Made by a program: the position numbers and the translations under genes. From the NCBI GenBank assembly GCA_023386255.1, contig JAEWKB010000177.1:1-5478 (forward strand): DNA of 5,478 nucleotides, written 5' to 3'. The notes under the pieces are model-generated. The model ran no database searches. It was not told the origin of the DNA and saw only the letters and a program-made list of their open reading frames with translations. Positions within the stretch are counted from its first letter, which is position 1. Each line of letters opens with the position of its first letter. Shown piece after piece: positions 1-5,478 of this stretch. This stretch comes from Bacteroidota bacterium. Its GTDB lineage: Bacteria; Bacteroidota; Bacteroidia; Flavobacteriales; Flavobacteriaceae.

Positions 1-2549
1 AGCCACAGCCGGGCGATAAAGTAGTGATACTTGGTGGCGAGAACTACCGTATAGGCATGGGCGGCGCTGCCGTTTCATCTGCCGATACAGGCGCCTTCAG
101 CAGCGGTATTGAACTTAACGCCATACAACGCTCAAACCCCGAGATGCAGAAACGTGCTGCCAATGCCGTTCGCGGACTGGTGGAAAGCGACAACAACCCT
201 ATTGTTTCCATTCACGATCATGGTGCGGGCGGGCATTTGAACTGCCTTAGCGAACTGGTAGAGGAAACAGGTGGTAAAATAGACTTAGACAAACTGCCGG
301 TGGGTGACCCTACCCTTTCGGCTAAAGAAATAATAGGCAACGAAAGCCAGGAACGCATGGGGCTTGTAATAGGCGAAAAAGACCTTGACACCCTGCAGCG
401 CATTGCCGACCGTGAGCGTTCGCCGATGTATGCTGTGGGCGATGTAACAGGCGATCATCGCTTTACGTTTGAAAGCGCTACTACAGGAGCAAAACCTATG
501 GACTTTGCCCTTGAAGATATGTTTGGCTCATCGCCAAAAACTATTATGGAAGATAAAACGGTTGCTGCCAATTATGCCGCACCGGAATATTCTCAGGATA
601 AGATACACGAATACCTTGACCGGGTGCTACAGCTTGAGGCGGTAGCCTGTAAAGACTGGTTAACCAATAAAGTTGACCGCTGCGTTACCGGAAAGGTAGC
701 CAAGCAGCAATGCGCTGGGCCGCTTCAGTTACCGCTAAACAATGTAGGTGTTATGGCACTGGACTATGCAGGTAAAGAAGGTGTAGCCACAACCATAGGG
801 CACTCTCCTGTTTCGGCGCTGGTTGACCCTGTGGCAGGAAGCCGCAATTCTATAGGCGAGGCGCTGAGCAACATCATTTGGGCACCAATAAAAAACGGTC
901 TTAAAGGGGTATCGCTTTCAGCCAACTGGATGTGGGCATGTAAAAATGAAGGTGAAGATGCAAGGCTATACGAAGCTGTACAGGGCTGCAGTGATTTTGC
1001 CATAGAGCTTGGCATCAACATACCTACAGGTAAAGATTCGCTTAGTATGAAGCAAAAGTATCCTGACGGCGATGTTATTGCCCCGGGTACGGTAATAATT
1101 TCAGCAGCAGGTAACTGTACGGATATTAATAAGGTTGTGGAGCCTGTACTAAAAAGGAATGGCGGTAACATTTACCACATTAACCTTTCGGGAGACCAGT
1201 TTAAATTAGGCGGATCATCATTCGCGCAGGTGCTGAATAAAGTGGGTAATGAAGTGCCTACAATTAAAGATGCGGCTTCTTTCAAAAACACTTTCAATGT
1301 AATTCAGGAGCTTATAAAGGCAGGCAAAATAGCCGCAGGCCATGACATAGGCAGCGGCGGTCTTATTACAACGCTTTTGGAAATGAGCTTTGCTGAGGTA
1401 AACCTTGGTGCTGATTATGACCTGACCGGCCTTAATGAGGCTGATATAATAAAAGTTCTTTTCGCAGAAAACATTGCTATTGTTATACAGGCTGATGCAT
1501 CTATAGAAACTGAACTTAAGAATAATAATATTGAATTCACATTAATAGGTCAGCCGAAAGAAGGCAAGACAGTTAGTGTTAAAAACGGCAGCACGACACT
1601 TGAATTTGATATAGAGAAAACGCGCGACACCTGGTTCAAGACATCTTACCTGCTGGACAGGAAACAGAGCGGTGAGCAAAAAGCCAAAGAGCGTTTTGAC
1701 AACTATAAGAACCAGCCGCTGGTATTCGAGTTCCCTAAGCATTTTACAGGTAAAATGCTCTCCTCCCCTCTCCTTGGGAGAGGGGCCGGGGGTGAGGCTC
1801 CAAGGCCAAAAGCTGCCATCATTCGTGAGAAGGGAAGTAACTCGGAAAGGGAAATGGCAAACGCCATGTACCTTGCAGGCTTTGATGTGAAGGATGTACA
1901 CATGACAGACCTAATCTCCGGCCGTGAGACCCTGGAAGACATACAGTTTATAGGTGCTGTGGGTGGTTTTTCTAACAGTGATGTATTGGGTTCGGCTAAG
2001 GGCTGGGCAGGTGCATTTTTATATAACGAAAAAGCAAAAACAGCCTTAGAGAATTTCTTTAAGCGTGAGGATACCTTGTCGGTTGGTATTTGCAACGGGT
2101 GCCAGCTGTTCATAGAGCTTGGCCTGATAAACCCTGACCACGAGCAGAAACCGCGCATGCTGCACAATCAGAGCGGCAAGCACGAGAGCGGCTTCACCAG
2201 CGTAAAAGTACAGGAGAACTCGTCAGTAATGCTGAGCACGCTTGCCGGTAGCACACTGGGTGTCTGGATATCACACGGTGAAGGCCGCTTTGACCTGCCT
2301 TATGGCGAAGACCGCTACGACATTGTGGCTAAATATGCCTACAACGGCTACCCTGCCAACCCCAACGGCTCGCACTTTGACATTGCCATGATGGCCAGCA
2401 AAGACGGCCGCCACCTGGTGATGATGCCGCACATTGAGCGCTCTATGTTCCAGTGGAACTGGGCGTACTACCCTGAAGGCCGAAAAGATGATGTTTCGCC
2501 ATGGCATGAGGCTTTTGTAAATGCGCGCAAGTGGATTGAGAAGAGATAA
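1..2549 (+). CDS. purL: Phosphoribosylformylglycinamidine synthase, large single-chain type (5' end missing)
   Basis: This enzyme makes FGAM from FGAR, glutamine and ATP, the fourth step of cytosolic purine synthesis. The frame is open from the left edge (first full codon at base 3), so this is the C-terminal 848 residues; the single-chain family is about 1,200-1,300 residues, so roughly a third is missing. Numbering from base 3, visible parts are a glycine-rich GMGGAAVSSADTG near residues 18-30, HDHGAGG near 70, NESQER near 115, a second AIRS-like half with LSANWM and TGKDSLSMK, then HDIGSGG. The C-terminal class I glutaminase domain begins near residue 603. Its triad is complete: Cys697 in GICNGCQ (codon at 2091), His810 and Glu812 in PHIER. 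SHGEGR is also present. The GTG at 24 is internal, because conserved sequence (PQPGDKV) continues upstream. The oddity is a repeat-derived linker at residues 586-599. Identification is from family motifs and is firm. Confidence 0.97.
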   Translation, partial: PQPGDKVVILGGENYRIGMGGAAVSSADTGAFSSGIELNAIQRSNPEMQKRAANAVRGLVESDNNPIVSIHDHGAGGHLNCLSELVEETGGKIDLDKLPVGDPTLSAKEIIGNESQERMGLVIGEKDLDTLQRIADRERSPMYAVGDVTGDHRFTFESATTGAKPMDFALEDMFGSSPKTIMEDKTVAANYAAPEYSQDKIHEYLDRVLQLEAVACKDWLTNKVDRCVTGKVAKQQCAGPLQLPLNNVGVMALDYAGKEGVATTIGHSPVSALVDPVAGSRNSIGEALSNIIWAPIKNGLKGVSLSANWMWACKNEGEDARLYEAVQGCSDFAIELGINIPTGKDSLSMKQKYPDGDVIAPGTVIISAAGNCTDINKVVEPVLKRNGGNIYHINLSGDQFKLGGSSFAQVLNKVGNEVPTIKDAASFKNTFNVIQELIKAGKIAAGHDIGSGGLITTLLEMSFAEVNLGADYDLTGLNEADIIKVLFAENIAIVIQADASIETELKNNNIEFTLIGQPKEGKTVSVKNGSTTLEFDIEKTRDTWFKTSYLLDRKQSGEQKAKERFDNYKNQPLVFEFPKHFTGKMLSSPLLGRGAGGEAPRPKAAIIREKGSNSEREMANAMYLAGFDVKDVHMTDLISGRETLEDIQFIGAVGGFSNSDVLGSAKGWAGAFLYNEKAKTALENFFKREDTLSVGICNGCQLFIELGLINPDHEQKPRMLHNQSGKHESGFTSVKVQENSSVMLSTLAGSTLGVWISHGEGRFDLPYGEDRYDIVAKYAYNGYPANPNGSHFDIAMMASKDGRHLVMMPHIERSMFQWNWAYYPEGRKDDVSPWHEAFVNARKWIEKR
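1758..1798. repeat. GC-rich palindromic interspersed-type repeat, in frame inside purL
   Basis: The core is a perfect 9-bp inverted repeat, CCCCTCTCC (1765-1773) and GGAGAGGGG (1777-1785), with a TTG loop, followed by CCGGGGGTGAGG. Read on the minus strand it encodes LTPGPSPKERGG, and in another plus frame PLSLGEGPGVR. From memory, both peptides recur as spurious translations of a dispersed palindromic repeat in Bacteroidota and other phyla. In the purL frame it reads LSSPLLGRGAGGEA and keeps the frame open. It lies between the end of the second synthase half (FPKHFTGK) and the start of the glutaminase domain (KAAIIREKG). The repeat boundaries are my estimate, since only one copy lies in this window. 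A relation to REP elements is inference. Confidence 0.8.
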
Positions 2550-2578
2550 TTAGATTGTTAGATATTAGATTTTTAGAT
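2550..2578. repeat. Four TTAGAT units downstream of purL
   Basis: TTAGAT occurs at 2550-2555, 2558-2563, 2565-2570 and 2573-2578, spaced 8, 7 and 8 bases apart with T/A-rich spacers. The array begins directly after the purL stop. It is a short degenerate tandem repeat. No function is evident; similar TTAGAT runs are, as I recall, common between genes in flavobacteria. It is not long enough to be a CRISPR or a typical satellite. Confidence 0.6.
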
Positions 2579-2581
2579 ATA

Positions 2582-2607
2582 ACGCCTCCAGAGATGGGGG
2601 CGTGTTT
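2582..2607 (+). terminator. Possible rho-independent terminator after purL
   Basis: An 8-bp stem, ACGCCTCC (2582-2589) with GGGGGCGT (2596-2603), contains one G-U pair and encloses a 6-base loop. It begins 33 bases after the purL stop and is followed only by GTTTAC, so the U-tract is weak. It is the only GC-rich hairpin in an otherwise AT-rich spacer, which favours a role at the 3' end of the purL transcript. Termination strength is uncertain. Confidence 0.5.
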
Positions 2608-2632
2608 ACTACTATATTAGAAAAAAAATTTA

Positions 2633-3053
2633 ATGCCAAAATTATATTCTTCAGTACTGTATTACTTTATCGCTATAATAGGTGTATCAGAATTAAAAAA
2701 ATCTAATTCTTCTCAAGAAAGTGAAATTATTGGTGTATGGACAGTTTTTTTTTAAAGATGAAAAGGTGAGCAATTTTGATTGTAGCGAGTGCCCTACATG
2801 GGAATTCAAGAAGGATCATACATTAACTTTCACCAGATATGATAGGCTTCAGGAAACAACTACATGGAGAATTGATGAAAAAGGTCTATTAAATTTTGGT
2901 GAAACATTAACTGGCTTTCAAGGAACCGTTCCCAATAAGATGTCCAAAATGCCTGTAAAAATGATCTTTAGTAAGAATGGCAACTACAACGAGTTAAGAT
3001 TTAGTTACAAAGGAGATACAACTCCGGTGATTTTGAGAAAAAAAGCACTATAG
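2633..3053 (+). pseudogene. Small unknown protein gene, frameshifted at a run of nine T
   Basis: The start is ATG 2633, with an in-frame TAG upstream at 2618. The frame runs 40 codons to TAA 2753-2755, ending in IIGVWTVFF. The second frame, from the T run to TAG 3051-3053, continues with KDEKVSNFDCSEC. Skipping one T of the T9 run (2745-2753) joins them into one protein of about 139 residues reading GVWTVFFKDEK. The N-terminus has a hydrophobic stretch (residues 5-18) that could be a signal or anchor, with no lipobox cysteine. The rest alternates polar and hydrophobic residues and looks beta-rich. A GVW motif after the leader recalls small lipocalin-like proteins, but I do not recognise the family. 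The gene is visibly richer in A+T and in AAA, ATT and GAT codons than purL. It could be a decayed gene, a sequencing error, or a gene switched by slippage. A GTG at 2721 would start the second frame but lies within the first half. Confidence 0.68.
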
Positions 3054-3079
3054 CAGTAGCAATTGTGATATAAATATAT

Positions 3080-3174
3080 ATGCAACCTAAACTCCTCCTC
3101 ATTCTTCTCATAATCCCCTCGTCACCCTGCTGCTCTTCATCAAAAACAGCATGAAAAGACTATGGCAAGAATGA
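3080..3174 (+). pseudogene. Degraded or short copy of the small membrane-protein gene at 3755
   Basis: From ATG 3080 this sequence aligns with the start of the intact gene at 3755. By hand, about 67 of 87 columns match with one gap, best at the 3' side (ATCAAAAACAGC, then AAAAG and CTATGG). Read directly, the frame stops at TGA 3152-3154 after 24 codons. Restoring one C in the CCCC run (3114-3117 region) gives a 31-residue protein, beginning MQPKLLLILLII and ending KNSMKRLWQE, that stops at TGA 3172-3174: one hydrophobic helix and a basic tail. The second helix and last 30 residues of the intact copy are absent. The match in start codon, helix, charged tail and register argues for shared origin rather than chance. 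It ends 38 bases before the start of the reductase-like gene. It is probably a remnant; a functional short peptide is not excluded. Confidence 0.65.
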
Positions 3175-3212
3175 GCCGTTTTTTTTACCTTAGCTTTCCT
3201 AAAAATTGTTTT

Positions 3213-3755
3213 ATGAGAAAAATAGTACTTGATCTTGCCATTACACTTGATGGCTTTATAGAAGGCCCGAACGGCGAAATTGACTGGTGCATTATGGATG
3301 ATGACATGAAATTTGATGAATTTCTTGACAGCATTGGCACCATTTTCTACGGCAGGGTAAGCTACGATATGTGGGGTAACTACCAGCCGGAAGCTTCGGC
3401 AACCGATGCCGAAAAGCAGCTGTGGCAGGCCGTACATGCGAAAGAGAAATTTGTTTTTTCACATTCCGCTGAAGATAATGGTAAAGCTGCCTTTATATCA
3501 GGTAACATTCCTGAAAAGGTAAAGAGAATTAAAAATATGCCCGGTAAAGATATTTGGTTATATGGTGGTGCAGGGCTTATCACCACCTTCATAGATCTTG
3601 GACTAATTGATGTATACCGGCTGTCTGTGCACCCTACTGTGCTTGGTGCCGGAAAGCCACTTTTCGAAAACATGAAGGAGCGTATCAATCTCAAACTTAT
3701 AGATACAAAAATGTTCAGGAGTGGTGTGGTGCAGCTTATATATGAACCATCATAA
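3213..3755 (+). CDS. Dihydrofolate reductase family protein (RibD C-terminal type)
   Basis: This is a soluble 180-residue protein of the RibD_C / YyaP-like family, a fold shared by dihydrofolate reductase and the riboflavin-pathway reductase, which bind NADPH. Visible signatures are MRKIVLDLAITLDGFIEGPNGEIDW at the N-terminus (strand, then the substrate-side loop), FYGRVSYDMW near residues 49-58, WLYGGAGLITTFIDLGLID near 115-133 (nucleotide-binding glycine turn), and LSVHPTVLGAGKPLF just after. Length fits stand-alone members. I chose ATG 3213 because family similarity begins exactly there; the in-frame ATG at 3162 would add 17 unlike residues that overlap the upstream small-gene remnant. No Shine-Dalgarno sequence is seen. 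The stop TAA overlaps the next ATG by one base (TAATG), implying co-translation with the 61-residue membrane protein. Most such stand-alone proteins have no known substrate, so none is assigned; it is unlikely to be the cell's main folate reductase. Confidence 0.9.
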   Translation: MRKIVLDLAITLDGFIEGPNGEIDWCIMDDDMKFDEFLDSIGTIFYGRVSYDMWGNYQPEASATDAEKQLWQAVHAKEKFVFSHSAEDNGKAAFISGNIPEKVKRIKNMPGKDIWLYGGAGLITTFIDLGLIDVYRLSVHPTVLGAGKPLFENMKERINLKLIDTKMFRSGVVQLIYEPS

Positions 3756-3940
3756 TGCAAACTAAATTTGCCATCATCCTCGTTATCATAGCCCTCCTCA
3801 CCCTGCTCCTATTTATCAAAAACAGCAGGAAAAGGCTATGGAAGCAAAGCAACACCCGCAACAGCAGGATGTTTACGTGGCGCAGTGTCATTCTTATAGG
3901 GGTAATAGTAGTGTTCCTGGTGTTTTCGTTATTCCGTTAA
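3755..3940 (+). CDS. Small two-helix membrane protein of unknown function
   Basis: This 61-residue protein has a hydrophobic segment at residues 5-21 (FAIILVIIALLTLLLFI) and another at 44-60 (SVILIGVIVVFLVFSLF). The loop between them carries eight Lys/Arg residues and no acidic ones, so by the positive-inside rule the loop is cytoplasmic and both ends face outward. There is no signal cleavage site or lipobox. Its ATG shares a base with the stop codon of the reductase-like gene (TAATG), so translation is probably coupled and the start is well fixed. Its first 29 codons have a degraded copy at 3080-3165, on the other side of the reductase-like gene and in the same direction. I do not recognise the family. 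Clean hydrophobic/basic patterning, tight coupling and a second related copy support it as a real gene, although nothing in it points to a role. Confidence 0.7.
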   Translation: MQTKFAIILVIIALLTLLLFIKNSRKRLWKQSNTRNSRMFTWRSVILIGVIVVFLVFSLFR

Positions 3941-3952
3941 TTAAATCTATAA

Positions 3953-3966
3953 TTGACATATATCAA
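3953..3966. promoter_or_regulatory. Crp/Fnr-like palindrome upstream of the acyl-CoA ligase gene
   Basis: TTGAC-ATAT-ATCAA matches the FNR-type operator TTGAT-N4-ATCAA at nine of ten specified bases. Its centre lies about 45-50 bases upstream of the start site expected from the promoter at 3972-4001, within reach for activator contact. The region is very AT-rich, so chance matches are more likely than usual. The same bases include TTGACA, which could be mistaken for a sigma-70 -35 box. Confidence 0.35.
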
Positions 3967-3971
3967 ATAAA

Positions 3972-4001
3972 TTGAATAATTTAATATATTTTCTTAATTT
4001 G
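3972..4001 (+). promoter_or_regulatory. Probable Bacteroidetes-type promoter of the acyl-CoA ligase gene
   Basis: TTG (3972-3974) is followed after 19 bases by TTAATTTG (3994-4001). The Bacteroidetes primary sigma factor consensus is TTG near -33 and TAnnTTTG near -7, spaced 17-19. Here one specified base of the -7 box differs (T for A). The start site would fall a few bases after 4001, giving a leader of about 20 bases before ATG 4025. No Shine-Dalgarno sequence sits at proper spacing; the AGGAAG at 4003-4008 is 16 bases from the start codon, too far. Confidence 0.6.
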
Positions 4002-4024
4002 CAGGAAGTAAATTTTGTAAATAT

Positions 4025-5478
4025 ATGACTACCATAACAAGGTTATTCGATTTTCCGTATTACGAGCATGAAAAGTATAAGCTTGAAGATGCGCTTGTTA
4101 CCAAGTACGGCGACCAATGGGTAAAGACTTCAACGCAGGAATATTTAAATAAAGCTAATGCCTTTTCGCGCGGGCTTTTGCGCATGGTCATTAAAAAGAA
4201 CGACCGTATTGCGGTTATTTCGGCCAGCAACAGGACCGAGTGGAACATTGTTGATATCGGGGTTATGCAAACGGGCGCGCAGAATGTTCCCATATATCCT
4301 ACCATATCGGAAGAGGATTATGAATATATACTGAACCACTCCGAATCTATTTATTGCATTGTATCTGACAAAGACCTTTTGGAGAAGATAAATTCTATAA
4401 AACATAATGTGCCGCACCTTAAGGAGATCTATTCCTTCGATAAAATTGACGGCTGCCGCAACTGGGAAGAGATCCTTGACCTGGGCCGCGACGAAAGCAA
4501 CCAGGAAGAGGTTGAGGTGCTTAAAAACGGCATTACCGAGAATGACCTTGCTACGGTTATATATACCTCTGGTACTACAGGAAGGCCTAAGGGCGTAATG
4601 CTGTCGCACAAGAACATTGTGAGCGATGTACTTATGAGTTCGGAGCGTGTACCTTTTGAAGCCGGGAAAAGCAGGGCGCTCAGTTTTCTGCCGGTGTGCC
4701 ATATTTACGAGAGGATGATATTGTACCTGTACCAGTACTATGGTGTATCTATTTACTTTGCAGAGTCTATAGAGAAAGTAAGCGATAACATTAAAGAGGT
4801 AAAACCTTTCGTTATCACGGCTGTACCAAGACTGTTAGAGAAGGTGTACGACAAGATAATTGCCAAGGGATCTGACCTCACAGGCATTAAAAAGAAACTG
4901 TTTTTTTGGGCGGTTGAAGTTGGGCTTAAATATGAACCTTACGGAGCTAACGGCCCAATTTACGGCATGAAGCTGTGGCTGGCACGCAAGCTGATTTTCA
5001 GTAAGTGGAAAGCCGGTTTGGGCGGTAACCTTGGATTAATGGTGTCGGGCAGTGCGGCCATACAGCCAAGGCTGGCAAGGGTTTTTGCCGCCGCTGAGAT
5101 TCCGGTTATGGAAGGCTATGGCCTTACGGAAACCTCTCCGGTAATTGCGGTGAATGATGAGCGAAACGGCGGATTTCGGATAGGCACCGTGGGTAAGCCG
5201 CTTAATGGCGTTGAGGTAAAGATTGCCGAAGATGGTGAAATATTGTGCAAAGGCCCCAACGTAATGATGGGTTACCTGAACGATCCTGAGAAAACAGCCG
5301 AAGTAATTAAGGACGGCTACTTCCATACGGGTGATATTGGCCATATTGATGCCGACGGCTTCCTGAAGATTACCGACAGGAAGAAAGAGATGTTTAAAAC
5401 ATCAGGCGGTAAATATATTGCGCCACAGCTTATTGAAAATGCCATGAAGCAGTCGCGCTTTATTGAACAGATCATGGT
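4025..5478 (+). CDS. Long-chain fatty acid-CoA ligase, FAA1/FadD15 type (3' end missing)
   Basis: This AMP-forming enzyme activates fatty acids with ATP and CoA through an acyl-adenylate, feeding beta-oxidation or lipid synthesis at the inner face of the membrane. The frame is open from ATG 4025 to the right edge: 484 full codons of an expected 590 or so. Ordered motifs are the phosphate-binding loop YTSGTTGRPKG at residues 180-190, LPVCHIYERM near 222-231 (typical of the eukaryote-like FAA1 group), VSGSAAIQPRL near 340-350, YGLTETSP at 365-372, HTGDIG at 434-439, and the hinge TDRKKEMFKTSGGKYI starting at 450. The C-terminal lid with the catalytic lysine lies mostly outside the window. The start is supported by an upstream promoter and by the FAA1-like beginning (TRLFDFPYYE). 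Up to the edge there is no stop, frameshift or missing key residue. The symbol is left blank because bacteria often carry several fadD-like paralogues. Confidence 0.95.
   Translation, partial: MTTITRLFDFPYYEHEKYKLEDALVTKYGDQWVKTSTQEYLNKANAFSRGLLRMVIKKNDRIAVISASNRTEWNIVDIGVMQTGAQNVPIYPTISEEDYEYILNHSESIYCIVSDKDLLEKINSIKHNVPHLKEIYSFDKIDGCRNWEEILDLGRDESNQEEVEVLKNGITENDLATVIYTSGTTGRPKGVMLSHKNIVSDVLMSSERVPFEAGKSRALSFLPVCHIYERMILYLYQYYGVSIYFAESIEKVSDNIKEVKPFVITAVPRLLEKVYDKIIAKGSDLTGIKKKLFFWAVEVGLKYEPYGANGPIYGMKLWLARKLIFSKWKAGLGGNLGLMVSGSAAIQPRLARVFAAAEIPVMEGYGLTETSPVIAVNDERNGGFRIGTVGKPLNGVEVKIAEDGEILCKGPNVMMGYLNDPEKTAEVIKDGYFHTGDIGHIDADGFLKITDRKKEMFKTSGGKYIAPQLIENAMKQSRFIEQIM

Noticed and set aside
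24..26. GTG as the start of the purL frame
   Set aside because: The frame is open to the left edge and upstream residues PQPGDKV continue PurL family sequence, so the GTG is an internal valine codon.
764..1171. Minus-strand frame of 135 codons inside purL
   Set aside because: It is antisense to conserved purL motifs and its composition reflects the complementary codons, with no domain signature.
1542..1901. Minus-strand frame of 119 codons containing LTPGPSPKERGG
   Set aside because: It lies wholly inside purL; the recognisable peptide comes from the repeat, not from a protein family.
3080..3154. 24-residue unshifted frame ending PSSPCCSSSKTA read as a lipoprotein
   Set aside because: It looks lipoprotein-like only because of the frame break; the alignment with the gene at 3755 shows the other frame is the original after that point.
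3162..3212. Upstream ATG start for the reductase-like gene
   Set aside because: The extra 17 residues do not resemble the family N-terminus and overlap the small-gene remnant; ATG 3213 begins exactly at the conserved MRKIVLDLAITLDGF.
3380..3760. Minus-strand frame of 126 codons across the reductase-like gene
   Set aside because: The plus strand carries the clear RibD C-terminal family signatures; the minus frame has none.
4003..4008. AGGAAG as a ribosome binding site for the acyl-CoA ligase gene
   Set aside because: It is 16 bases before the start codon, too far to act as a normal Shine-Dalgarno sequence, and Bacteroidota rarely rely on one.
4145..4702. Minus-strand frame of 185 codons inside the acyl-CoA ligase gene
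   Set aside because: It is antisense to a strongly conserved coding region that includes the phosphate-binding loop, and shows no family signature or promoter of its own.

Overview
The window looks like a chromosomal segment of a member of the Bacteroidota, most probably Flavobacteriaceae. I infer this from three things: the long single-chain PurL (synthase and glutaminase fused) with sequence close to my memory of flavobacterial PurL, AT-rich gene leaders without Shine-Dalgarno sequences, and a TTG-N19-TTAATTTG promoter of the Bacteroidetes type (consensus TTG / TAnnTTTG). All supported genes are on the + strand. I see no tRNA, rRNA, CRISPR, transposase or phage gene.

Layout. Positions 1-2549 hold the C-terminal 848 residues of phosphoribosylformylglycinamidine synthase (purL), cut by the left edge of the window. 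Its linker before the glutaminase domain contains an in-frame copy of a GC-rich palindromic repeat (1758-1798). After its stop come four TTAGAT units and a hairpin that may terminate transcription. Positions 2633-3053 hold a small AT-rich gene of unknown function. It is broken by one extra T in a run of nine, and skipping that T joins the two halves into a protein of about 139 residues. Positions 3080-3174 hold a degraded copy of a small hydrophobic-protein gene. A dihydrofolate-reductase-like (RibD C-terminal family) gene follows at 3213-3755. It overlaps by one base an intact 61-residue two-helix membrane protein gene (3755-3940), whose 5' part is the relative of the degraded copy. The reductase-like gene is therefore bracketed by two direct copies of the same small-gene sequence. 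Positions 3941-4024 hold a promoter and a palindrome resembling a Crp/Fnr-family operator. Positions 4025-5478 hold the first 484 residues of a long-chain fatty acid-CoA ligase (FAA1/FadD15 type), cut by the right edge.

Function. purL (purine synthesis) and the acyl-CoA ligase (fatty acid activation) are housekeeping genes with no evident link to each other. The stretch between them is the variable part: a frameshifted small gene, a duplicated small membrane-protein gene and a reductase-like gene. Only the reductase-like gene and the 61-residue gene look like an operon, because of their TAATG stop/start overlap. I found no complete, clearly new multi-gene system. The points most worth a second look are the repeat that has become protein-coding inside purL, the duplicated small gene around the reductase-like gene, the T9 frameshift, and the Fnr-like palindrome.
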